DNA of 64,000 nucleotides from Phytophthora quininea (lineage: Eukaryota; Oomycota; Peronosporomycetes; Peronosporales; Peronosporaceae), in NCBI GenBank assembly GCA_011947345.1, contig JAAVTG010000038.1:178069-242068 (forward strand), in the 5' to 3' direction. The notes under the pieces are model-generated. The model saw only the letters and a list, made by a program, of their open reading frames with translations, was not told the DNA's origin and made no database searches. Positions within the stretch are counted from its first letter, which is position 1; the number at the start of each line of letters is the position of its first letter. A program made the translations under genes and the position numbers. Shown piece after piece: positions 10,015 to 21,452 of this stretch.

Positions 10015-13000
10015 ATGCTTTTGTTTTTTTCGTGAATGTTTTGCTCCCAACCTTCAATTATGTTTGGTTTCGGGTTTGAATTGTGCGGTATCATGATGAA
10101 TCTCTTTTTCATGGGGTAACGATAGCAAAACAATGCATGTTAAATGGAGCGCAAATAATAAACTAAATGGATTTCCTTCACATTAATTTGCTCCCCTCCC
10201 ATCGATTGATTTTGGATTTGATTTTGAGTAGGTGCGAACAACTGCAAAAATGTTCTCCTGTTATTGATAGCAACACAGTGCAACATTCGAAAGCAATCAA
10301 TTAAAATGATAAAGTACGTTGACGGCATTTATTAGATTCAACATAATCAGCGGTTATCTTTTGTATACCAGCTTTGACAGCATTACGTCTGGCAGCAAAT
10401 ATCGGATTCTCGTTGAGTTTGCCTATAACACATTATTTTTCGATGTCGAAGTTGTCAGGGCACTACACACTATCTTCCATTACACAAAACGCTGGTAACA
10501 CTTGCTCTCATGCCGGTCTTATTCCCTTCGAGACGGCAACGGCTGCCTGCGTAGCGTAGCGACGTGTAAATTGTCGATCTTGCTTAAACATAACAGCATT
10601 ACCTACAAACACAGCTCACTTGTCTCCTTTCTGCTTTTAGGACAGTAGCCCAGAGTCACACCATAGCAAACTGAACTAGGTGGTTGACAATGACGACGTC
10701 CCCGGACCGCTGGATTATCACGCGAGCATGGTTTTAATGAAGTCGTCCGTTTTCCGGACGTGGATAGATCGGGCGTCCGCCAAGGTGCTGAAAAACACCT
10801 AGATTTTGAAGGCGGTCTGGTGGCAGGACAGAAGGTAAGCCACCGTCCTTTCGTGGTCTACGTGCATGAGAGTCTCTCGACAACCCGCTTGTAGCTACAT
10901 TTCATGTGGGAAGCCGTACGCTGTCGAGTCTGCCATGTGAAGTTTGGAATGATATCCAGAGATGGTCAAAATGCACTGATCAAGGGGGCCTTCTCGGCCT
11001 TCGTCCAAAGCACCTTAAGCAGCTTCCTCAATATACTCCACAATGCTTGTGTCATTGACGAGCCTTAGCTCCGTCCGATGAGGTCCATCGACATAGGAGA
11101 CGCTAGAATGTGCGGTATCCAGCAACGTCGTTGCTAGCTCCGACAATACAAGAGCAACAGCTTTGGAATCAACCGCCATCTCCATGGAGAATGGGGAATC
11201 TACGTAGAGATCGCGAGACTCATGTAACTTAAGCAAAGTCGCACTCTTGTTTATCGCTTTACCGCATTAGTTCCGTCTTAGAGAGAGTCTTGAGCTCTTC
11301 TACCAAAACACCTTTCTTCCCCATCGTATCGACCAGCACCTGGCTTCTCGCTGAGGACTTCTGGTGATTCAGCCCCTGGCATCGCGACTTGTAGAAGCCG
11401 CTTAACCTGGTGGACTGTGCCCTCTTCGTCAGTTTTGCTCATGTCCAACTACTACGCGGTTTGAGTGACCATACGTATTTCAGGAAGCTGGACCTCTACG
11501 GACCGGATCTGTGATGGACCAATCACATCACCTAATGTGTGTAATTGTGCTCGTTCTCATGACAGCAAAGTGATGGGATTTTAACTTGTACACCATGACA
11601 CAGACCGTACTGCTATCTCTAAAGAAATCATAACGTCAGGGTCCAATTTTCTCGCCGTTGGCGTGCAACCAGACTTCAAAATCATCGAGGGCGATCTCGT
11701 CAAAGATAACGATCGAGTCGTCGGCAATTATCCCAGCTTGCATGCGTTCTCTCTCGTCTCATGGTCGATCACTGCCTCTGCTGGAGCGGCTATCGTCGGT
11801 GCAAGTCTGCTTCTTAGGGAGACGTTATAGTGACCGCAAGACAAGCTGATTTAGAAGCGTTTCTAAAGCGGTTAGTAAATTCCTCCCGTCCTTCAGATTA
11901 GACATGGTTTCCCTACACACTGATCTCATTGACGCGGAGTTCCACCGAGATATGTAAGGGCGTCACAACAAGCTTTTTTTTACTTCGAATCAGAATGATC
12001 CTCGGCGCTCGCAACTACATAACCGTCAAGCATGCCGACGATGCCAACGGAATGCCCATGGACCCTCATGTACAAGAACAAAGATGATGACGCGTTCATA
12101 CATTTTATTTCGCTGCCAATAAATTTCCCCGCCACTACACGGTCAAGAGTGAAAAAGGGAAACGTGGTCACCCTCCGCACTCCTATAGCCTGAACAATGT
12201 TTACCAAATTCGTCCTCGTCAAAACCATCATAAAATATCGACGAGAGACTTCGATGGCTCTCTAAGCCGTTAGCTCTGTTTTATTGATACCCTATCGTGA
12301 TTGGCAGATATTCACCGAGATCCCACTCATAAACAACAGTCGCGTGGCGGGGACAGCTTATCGGCGAACAGGAAAGCTTGTATTTTACTCGGCTACTGAG
12401 GAACAAAAGACACTGTGTGGGCTCTTCGGGGCGGTTTCAGTGACATTACCTAGCGTTATGGCGATAGGTTGAGCTTGACTTCGAGACCGCGCTGTGGGAG
12501 ATTGGCGAGGCTTGTATTCAGTGGCCGACAGTTGAGCAGCAGCAGGAATCAGTGTGCCAATTAATGGGGGTAGACCACGAAACCTGGTACAACAGCAGGA
12601 CGTCCCTTCAATCACGTTCCCCATATTTGAAGAGTACTAAAATAACTAGCTTTGCTCAATTAAATTCGTTCTGCTCCAGGCATGTCTATTGCGTTCGATT
12701 TTCCCATTTATTTCCCAACCGAGAAATCTCAAAAATGAAACAGAACGCAATGAGTGCCGTCGACACATTGGGCGCAAATATTTTAGTCGGGTGTCCAAAT
12801 CACTTTTAATATGCTCAAACGTAGCGGTTTCGGACACAGCAAAAGTGGATACGTCACAATCACCCGAAAACAGATTCGAATAGGTTTTCAGGCCTATCAT
12901 CCTGCAGCCTGATGCTGGTTGTAAAAAGCAAACAACGGAATATTCGCTTTAGTTTAATTTTAATGCGCTAGCTTATTTCGATGCATATTTCGTCAATATA

Positions 13001-15149
13001 TCGCTGCGAACAGGTGCGAATTACTCGCCGACGTTTATGATAGGTGACAAAAGTGGACTGTATATCCATCGTGAAGTTTGCCTATGATGATGGCCGATAT
13101 TACTCCATATATTATAAGGATATATCACTTTGGTGGTGCTTACATGTGGCAGCTGAACAAACACTGGTTAACGTGGTAAATCTTAGCTATACAAATATAA
13201 AATAAATGTAACCTATTCAGATAAAAAGTTATGAGCCGTAACTAACAATAGTGCATCGAAAGGAATGGACAGCCCGTTTTTAGCAGTGATTGATTTAAAA
13301 CGATAATCAGATAACATTTTTCAAATTTATAGCAGCGGGTGGGGTAGGCCACTTTGCGGCCCATCGAGAACGGTTGTATTTAAGATTTCATTGATTGTGG
13401 GTAACGAAACGCGTATTTTTTGCCATGGGAAATCTATGAGCCATTATACTACACAGCGAGCTGGCAGCTTCATCTTATATTGAGTTATATACGCCCGAGC
13501 ACAACTGCTCTCTATGCGCCGTTCATATTATATATCTTGCATTCACAAACCGCGTTTTGGTGGGCGATCAATTGTGCGTATTTTCTAACCACCATACGAT
13601 ATATACACATAAGACTAGTTTATATAATATCTGCTGGAAGCATCCTTTGATGCAGTTTTGGGCGATTCAGGTTCAAAATCGTCCTTGCCGTCGGAGCCTT
13701 CTCCCCAACTCTTATTGTTCATATTCCTGCTCTTGGAGATTGTCGACGGGGAGTGGAAACAGTAGTGAGCTACACAGCACGAGTCCATTAAATTCTTGCC
13801 TGCGTATATCATACTGTGAACGGAGCTAAGTGCTCAATCTGTAGGACAAAATGAACCTCTTAGGGTCGAAACAGATCAGGACATTTTATTTGTTGGTGCA
13901 CACTTGATTATTAAAACAGTAACTGTATGGATAGGGTCCAGCTGACCAAACAGCTAGATCCCGCACGGTCAATCCGAATATGGGTTGTAGATGCTCAAAA
14001 CTCGCAAGATTGCATCCCATAAAGCTGAACCGATTCTGTCGCGTCGACCGAAGGAGGTGCTCATGTAGTAGCTTTCGTTCGGTAAACACGTACTGGAACT
14101 GGAAAAATAAAGTAAAGCCTCATTCCAGTAACAAGGCTGAGGTTCGGAATCTCAATCATTCGGATATTTCCGCCAACATGTATACACCTCGGAATGTTTA
14201 CTCGCGAGTTAGACCACGAATCACAGCCGTATTATCACGCGAAGAAATTGGTCTCGAATCTGCATCCAGATTTGCTGTGCTGTGTGGGCCAGATTAACAA
14301 CGGCCAGAATCAATCGCAGCCATCATTTCGGTAGTCACATCGACCTCGCGGAGTGGAGCAATTACAACATTTTCATACGAATGTAATATGAAGTTGTCGG
14401 TTTCTTAATGTAGTCGCTACGTCCTCGGCACACACCAGGTCGACGGTGAAAGCTGCACCGATAAGTCGTTTTTCGTGAAACAAGGTGGATAATATCAAGC
14501 CCTAAAAGTAAATATTTACGGAGGTTCCATGCAGGTATGAAACCCTATGGCGCACACCGCCTAAGCATTGCGAGTATCTCACACTACATACAGCGATACA
14601 TTCCGTGCCCAAGGGTGCGGTTCTTTGACACTCACCAATCCAAAGCAATCTGTCTCCCTTCCCCGTCAATGATGCTTGCAGAAGTCACAGCAAGAGCAGT
14701 TTGCTGTAAACAAAAATGCCTAGCTCGTGAACGTTGTTATCACGCTTGTCACCACATGGATAACAATTTGGACCGTAGAACACGTACATTAACCCTGTTG
14801 TGTCACTCCTCTGGAAAACATGTTTATACATTAGAAATTATAACCAATCAGAATGTTCTCAATATACTTTAACCAGTAATACTTGGTGCGGTTCAACGTG
14901 TATAACATACATACATGTTATAAATAACTAAATTAGAAATGGCTTAGAAGTGTAAACCATGGATAAATGCAATTAGAAACTTCGCAATTCGGGGTTAAAC
15001 CTAGCATGTATTACAGATCCAGGACGTTGGTCCCGGGGGTAGTACGCAATTCGGCAAGAATAACTCAGAGAAAGTTTACCGTCCCTAGATAAATTTGCTA
15101 TCTGTTCATAGTTAATTCGATGAAAAGTACCGAAAATAAGTTAATTTCA
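10015..15149. other. Gene desert
   Basis: 5.1 kb with only short ORFs and increasing A/T content from about 12.9 kb. 10015-10060 and 10160-10240 look like two diverged copies of one unit (both contain the TTTGCTCCC core and a T-rich/GATTT segment), perhaps a MULE subterminal repeat. Minus-strand frames 11236-11015 (LHESRDLYVDSPF...) and 12231-11980 have protein-like composition but match nothing I know. No RNA gene was recognised. Confidence 0.4.
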
Positions 15150-15960
15150 CCAGAATTCTTATTTTCGATTTATCAAGGATTGTCTGACTCAACCAGACCG
15201 AAAACGGCATTTTTCGGGGTAGCCTGAAAACTAAAATCTCCAGTTTTGTAAATTAGCCCACAATATTTTTGTGCCACTAAATTGACGTTTTTCTGAGAGA
15301 AGTGGGGTAGTGGCATGATCGGATCTGTTTTGGTTATTGAATTATCGTAGGTCAAACATGGCATTCCAAGCAAAATGGCTTCGACTTTTCCATAGGCAAA
15401 ATAAAAATTTCGTTCGATTGGAGTTATTTTCGCATGGCGTCTTTGTTCTTGGGCTACCTATGCCATATCTAGTTGTCTAAGTAAAATAATAATAGTTCCT
15501 GAGGATATAACGTCTAAAACGATAGCATAGTCGGTCATTTTGAGTTTTTCTTCAAGGAGCTGTTTTTATCGGGGCATCTAGAGCGCTGCATGTGAATACA
15601 CACCTTAACGCAAACGTTTAGGCAATATTAAAAGCCCTGTGATTGGATGTGTATAACTAGTTTTGGCTAAGGTGCCATCATTTTAACGAAACATTTAGAG
15701 ACATACCGACAAATCTTCAAAACTCTGAACTTGCCACCTCCTACATATCATGTAATAGAAGGTGAATGGACGCTATTTCCGCGGTACAACCTAGCCCACT
15801 ATGTTTTTATACCATGGCATGATGTATTGACACAGCTTAACGATGTCTCATATTTTTTGGTAAAATTAGTTTTCGACCCACTACGAAAAATGGTCTGGTT
15901 GAGCCAGGAAATCATTGTTAAAAATATGTACATGTATTTATGTATTCATCAATTTTTTAG
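15150..15960. repeat. Weak inverted repeat, possible decayed foldback element
   Basis: A segment near 15173-15230 (GACTCAACCAGACCG...ATTTTTCG) is partly complementary to one near 15870-15925 (CGAAAAATGGTCTGGTTGAG). The order of the matching blocks is inverted and the spacer is about 640 bp. Similarity outside these blocks is poor and no target-site duplication was found, so this is only a candidate. Confidence 0.25.
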
Positions 15961-15973
15961 GTAGGCCTTCTCG

Positions 15974-16132
15974 TCCAGGTTTCCTAGATTTGTGGTTGTC
16001 ATCGGATGCAGGTATCTTCCAGGTAATTGCCCAGGTTTAAACAGGTTTACTAAAATTCCATAAAACAGGCGAAACATTATGGTAAATTACCCGTCCGATT
16101 ATTACACAGGTATTTCGCGCCGATTTACCTGG
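15974..16132. repeat. Cluster of CAGGT motifs upstream of the pogo-like transposase
   Basis: Six plus-strand CAGGT(A/T) motifs and one ACCTG in about 160 bp, the densest part being CCAGGTAATTGCCCAGG at 16019-16035. The same motif recurs at 18021-18046 and 28408-28480. It could be a transposase-binding or subterminal array. Confidence 0.5.
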
Positions 16133-16393
16133 GAAATTCATATGTGCGCTACATTGCAAAAGTAGAAATGACAAGCATCGAGCTCTATCGAAGCTGGATC
16201 CGTCCAATCAAAACCGCAGTGGGTTCTACAGGTACATATTACGACACATTGATATTACGGACACATTGATATGACACGAGGTTTTTCGCCTGCAAATTGC
16301 ATACAAATTTTCAACCAATCACAGTCGTTAACTTTTGCTCTATCGAAAGCCAGTCATTTATTGCTGAATAGAGCGCACTGCACGCAGCACGCC

Positions 16394-17799
16394 ATGGAAG
16401 AAGAGGAGGCCATCAACAGACTCCGCCAGTGGGGGCTTCAAGACGACTGCCCTCGCTCAGAGGACGATGCCAGTGTCGAACAGCCACCTCAGTCACCTCA
16501 GCCGAGGTCACGCCCCACGTCAGCCAGCAACAGTGATACATCGAGACGGCGTGCTGCTCACACAAACGAGTTTAAGGTACTCTGATTCTAATGATTTCGG
16601 CGTATTCAAATCTAATGTAAAACTAACGGTTATCTGTAGGTGAGAGTGCTTGATGCTGTCCAAGCAGGCGGGACTGTGACAGACGTGGCGTCTGAGAACA
16701 ACATTACCCGTACCTGTAACTACGGATGGAAAAATGTTGAGGCTGAGCTGCGTGATGCCTGTAACAATAAAATGCGGTCCAAGGTTTGCCTCGGAGGACA
16801 AGGGCGACATTGCTCGTTTCCTAACGAAGATGCTGTCGTGCAGTGGATCAAACAAATGCGTCGAGATTATTTTCCGCTCAAAACGAGCCATCTTATTATC
16901 TATGTTAAGGAGGAATTTTCTAACTGGGTTGCTGAATACCTAGCTCGTAGCAAAGAAGAAAGCCTCTACCGTCTTCTTCAGTGTCTTGTCCACCGCTGGG
17001 GTTTCGCGTTCTGGAAGCTCAATCGAACGGTCATGGCGTCGATAGATCTCGAGCGCGAGCAGCAAGCTTTGCCAGCTAAACGGGCGCGGCAATTCGGGCT
17101 GCCTACTCTCGGTCCTGTATTTGGAATACAGATGAAACCGCTGTATATTATGACGAGGAACCGGGTACTGTGATTGCTGAATCTGGCAGCAAAAACCCCG
17201 CTAGGGTGTTAGGAAGAAAGAGGTCGCAGCGGGCGAGTGTACTGCTTACCGTGTCGGCGAGCGGCAAGAAGATGAAGCCGTTGGTGATTTTTAAGGGGCA
17301 GCCTGGAGGTGTCGTGGAGAAGGAGCCGCACGACAATCACGTCATTGTTGCCGTTCACACGAACGGGTGGATGGATGCACGTGTATGGAGAGAGCACGTC
17401 ACTGACGGTGTGTGTGGGGAGTTCGTGAGCACCAAGTATCCTGAAGCCCTGGCCCTTTATGTGGACAATTTAAAGTGTCACGTGTCAAATGAATCGGTCC
17501 AGGGCTTCATGAACTGAGGGACAGAGGTGGCTCCGCTTTCTAAAAATACGACAGGGATTTTGCAGCCTCTAGACGTTGGGATAATGGGTCCGTTTAAGAA
17601 GAAGCTGCGGTCATTAGCGTTGGCGTCAGAGATTGAAGGTTTTCGTGACTCTAGTCTACCTCTGTGAGAACGCTTGCTCGCCCTCATGCGTCGTCCTGCC
17701 TACGAGAAGCGCTAGATCCTTGTCAAGCGCGTTGCTGAGGTCTGGGACGCTGTCAGTGAAAGATGTATCGTGCGAGCGTGGGAGAAATCTGGACTTTAA
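16394..17799 (+). pseudogene. pogo-like (Tc1/mariner superfamily) DDE transposase, decayed
   Basis: Exon 1 is 16394-16576 (MEEEEAINRLRQWG...). The intron is 16577-16639 (63 bp, GTACTC..CTGTAG). The gene continues from 16640 with a helix-turn-helix-like segment (VRVLDAVQAGGTVTDVASEN). The catalytic core shows all three acidic positions: NTDETAVYYDE (about 17120), ALYVDNLKCHVS (about 17450) and LQPLDVGIMGPFKKK (about 17560). Breaks are a frame change between about 17060 and 17120, TGA at 17515-17517, another stop at about 17667, and one more near 17713. It ends AWEKSGL then TAA. Terminal inverted repeats were not resolved. The motif cluster at 15974-16132 and its counterpart at 18021 flank it. 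Confidence 0.8.
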
Positions 17800-19148
17800 C
17801 CGCTAACAAAGCCTCAACTAAACTAACTTAACTGTCACACTTCAGTCTAGCCTGCGCTGATTGGTCAAATATTGAGGTGTGTCATATCATTGCGTCATAC
17901 GAGCCTACTATACACAAGAAAAACCTTGCGCGTCAGATCAATGTGTCGAAATCTGTATTGCCCAGATTGCATACCTAGGCGATACCTGTTGCTGCAACGA
18001 TATCAAGGACAGCACAAGTTCCAGGTATTGTCCAGGTATTGTCCAAAGTCTTAATTCTAACAGTCTTCCTCACAGCTCGTAGGACGCTAGCTACTTGTTG
18101 ATCGTCTTCAACACCGTGTTCAGCATCGTCCAGCGCAGCTTTGAAATTCCCAACGGTGACACGTCGCAGGGAGCTTCAGATGACACGCAGTTCTAAAAAT
18201 AAAAGCAGACGAACACTCCGCAGCTGTCATTGTCCTTCTGTTGCGGCTCTTCAATGTTATGCTCAGCGTATTCGCTGCCCAATGCGGAGCAAATCAGTTG
18301 ACACGATGCGCTCGTTAAATTTTCGGAATGTGGGATATATTATGGAAGTCGCGATTCTACTGGTCGATATTGGAGAGCCAGTGAGGCGTGGATTGGTGGA
18401 GGATGAGACTGTTGTTGGGTTGCGAGTAGTTGGGCGTCGGGTGGTCTGGACTGGGAAGTGCTGAATGCACTCTGTCCCGGGCCTGGCGACCCTTGGGCAA
18501 GTTACCACGACGAATTTGTATGTGATCAAATGTCTACCGTGAACGTATCCGGTAGCGTCTTGCCGTGAGCCCGACAATGTCCCCAACGGAGCTACAGCCC
18601 AATATACCCAGAGTCTAATCCTGAGATCTTACGCGATCCCGAGTCTCAGTCGATTATTCCTGAGATTCGGCCCGATAATCCCGAGATTCCCGATTTCCAG
18701 AAATGGTGTTCCATATGGTGTTGAGTCCCGGTGACGAAGCTACTCTGAAGTCCAGGATGCCCGATCCCGGATCCCAGCTCTCTAAGATTCCGACTTTCCG
18801 AGTTTCCGAGTTTCTGAGCTCACAGTGGAAACCCGGAAAACGATTCCAAGTACCGTGGCACAGGTGAAATTCTGAGAAGTCGACTTTACTTTTCTGAGTT
18901 TCCGAGTTCCTGGATTGTCACTGCGAAGGGTCGCCCGAGATCTTTTGAGATCTTTGCCGAAGGGTCACCTGCCGCCAAGGGTCGTTTGGGATCTTTGCTC
19001 GAAAGGGCACCGCTGCCAAAGGTCGCCCACAAGTGAGTGGCTGGCGACGCGCCGTGCCAGAAGCCATACAAAGACCAAGTACAAGAAATCCACCATGCAG
19101 AGAATTAGGTACAAGATACTGCTAGAAGTGCGATGTTTTAACGTTAAT
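17800..19148. other. Non-coding flank of the Ngaro element with degenerate short repeats
   Basis: No gene supported. 18021-18046 holds two tandem CCAGGTATTGT units. From about 18600 to 18920 the DNA is made of degenerate GAGTTTCCGAG / CCCGAGATTC-type units, including a block at 18790-18820 and CTGAGTTTCCGAGTTCCTGG at about 18895. The last unit recurs almost exactly at about 25924, on the far side of the Ngaro element. Confidence 0.5.
18021..18046. repeat. Tandem CCAGGTATTGT units
   Basis: Two perfect head-to-tail copies of an 11-mer. The reverse complement TGGACAATACCTG occurs again at about 28410, upstream of the second MULE. Confidence 0.65.
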
Positions 19149-19312
19149 GTTCGGCTTCCACGGACAAGATGTCGACGACGTTGCAGTCAAACGAGGAAGG
19201 CTGCTTTTTCGGATCACGTGAAGGTTTCCTGAATTTTAGGCTAAGTATAGTCAGTAGGAGGAAGGCTGAGCGATCAGTCGATCTCAGTTTCTCTTTTTCT
19301 CTGCTTCTCAAC
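19149..19312 (+). repeat. Ngaro split direct repeat A1
   Basis: Begins GTTCGGCTTCCACGGACAAG. Repeated at 25062-25224 with almost complete identity. Confidence 0.9.
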
Positions 19313-19370
19313 AACCTCAAGCCTCCCGACATATCGAACGGGCTTTCGGACGCTTTCAGCAGACGACGTC

Positions 19371-21345
19371 ATGGCATCAACGACCCTGTTCGCATTCTTC
19401 AAGCCAGACGTTCTAGAGACGACAGGTTACGCGTATGGCAAGACGACCTCCGACGGTCAGAGAGGAAGGGTCGACGTAGAGCGCGTGGCGAGTGGACGGT
19501 GGGCCGACGTAGAGCCGTTCACGACTCAACGAGAAGTTGCTGAAGTTGAGATGCGGGCAGTGACAGAGGAAGAAGCACTGAGCGGGATTGGAACCTACGT
19601 CGGATCCGCCTTATGCATAGCTCGAGTGCCCCAAGGCCAGCCAAAGGTCTGGGATTATGGAGTGGTAGTGGGCTATACGTGGAATAAGACCTCCAAAACG
19701 GGGTGTTGCAAGTGACTTTCGCTGACGGTACAGGCGAGTTACCGTACGGGAAAGAAGAACAGCAGGACCTGGCGCTAGAGACGTACGCACTACGCCCCTG
19801 CAATCGGAGAGGCGTCGCGGACATAATGCCAGCTGAGATGCGAGCCATCCACAACGCAGTTCATGACCACTTCAACGGGATTGGGCAGCCTGCCCGCCGG
19901 AGTTCCGCCACTGTCCTCCGCAAGGTTGGTATGACGAAGGTTGACGAGAGCCAAATCATACCCGTGTTCAATGTGGCGGACAATCGAGTCGACAATTTAA
20001 GGATCGACCACATTCTGAACTATATCTTCTACAACGAGGGAAAACGCCGACCACCGCAGGGAGTCACGGTGCCTTTATCGCTATTTACGGGGACGACGAA
20101 GACAACGGACGTTGCTCCAGAGCGCCCAGATAATACCGGAACCGAAGTGGAGCGCCTGGAGCAACTTTACGACTCGGGCGACGACCTCGATGAAACCGGC
20201 GTGGACCAAGGGGAATCGACACAGGCTGTCGGATTAAAGCGAGCGCGGGGAGCCCCAGGTGTGCGTGGTGAGCCGAGACTCGGGGCAATGCGACAACGAC
20301 TTGAGGATGACCCGGAAATGGTTCGCGATATTGATCAGTTGATCGCGCTCCGCCAGGCCAACCTCGGTTCCAGCAACACCACAGCACTGGTATCTGCAGG
20401 AGGTCCCGAAACCAAGGCGCAGTTCAAGCCGAGTCGACAGCAAGTAGTGGCGCATGGGCTCCTAGTCAATGGTAAGTACGCTGCATTGGATTCACAGTTG
20501 TTTGTTGAAACTATGCAGTCGAAGTCGAAAGAGTTCGATTACTTGCCACACCCTGGAGCTGCGCGAGGTTTTTCGGCTGGGACTTTGGATTTCGGGGTCT
20601 CTCGTCGATGCATTTTTCCCCCATGGATGTGGACGAGGAACGTGAATTTCGTCGGCGGCATGATATGACGGACTTTTCGGTTAAGAATAAGCTTCCGGAT
20701 CCACCGAAGGCCATGGTTATTGCGGATATTTTGGCCTCTTTGGAGGTTCTTTCACTGCTCGTAAACGAGATGTACCAACCGATGGTAATGGATCTCGTCG
20801 ATAGTGCTAGGCGATTTTTACTCGCGCTACGGAAGACGAAGTCGATGTCGGGACCAGAAGCTGTCCCAGAGCTGGTCGCCTGGATTGACGACTGTTTCGA
20901 ACAATTCCGATCGTGCCTTGTGCGTCAAGACTTGACAGCCGCTGTGGAAGTGAAAAAGAGTTTTCAGTTCAACAACGAATCTTATGCGCGGGTCGTGCAT
21001 CGCGTGACGAACCTGAGGGTGGAAGCAGCAACGAAGGCTCCCCCGGAGAACCGAGTCTCGATACAAGGGAGGTCAGCGCAGGGCGAAAAGCCACCACCAA
21101 CCACCAGCCATGCCTGTTCCCCGGCAGTAGTCGCCGCATTACCTATCAGAAAAGGTAAAAAGCTCTGCATGAGGTATCTGTCAGAAGAAGGATGCCCCGG
21201 CGAAGGAGACACTTGTGTGTACGATTATCGCGGACATTTCGTGCCAACAAGGTTGCCAAACATTGTTAAGTCGTTTATTGTCAAGGCTTACGGTGGAATG
21301 CGAGCTACCGGTTCATCACAGGAAGGTGGGGCCACAGAGGCTTGA
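19371..21345 (+). pseudogene. Ngaro Gag-like protein, broken by two frame changes
   Basis: Starts MASTTLFAFFKPDVLETTGY at 19371. The frame shifts near 19695 (within an AAAACGGGG tract) into the 19703-20668 frame, and again near 20600 into the frame ending at 21345. The C-terminal part holds a putative CCCH-like zinc finger (CMRYLSEEGCPGEGDTC then H, about 21167-21238), as in nucleic-acid-binding Gag proteins. The middle segment is rich in Arg/Asp/Glu. Retroelement Gag function (RNA packaging) is inferred from position and the finger. No closer family match is claimed. Confidence 0.65.
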
Positions 21346-21452
21346 AGATGCCATGAAACAGATCAGGAAGCGTCTCGTTTCAGGCCTGAACAAAAGCCTC
21401 CACCGGGCGAAGCACCGGTTCGTGCGATGTTTCAATCCCTACCGAAGTGTTG

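Noticed and set aside
9819..10328. Two minus-strand ORFs with similar ends downstream of the first MULE
   Set aside because: The similarity comes from two diverged copies of a short repeat, not from a gene.
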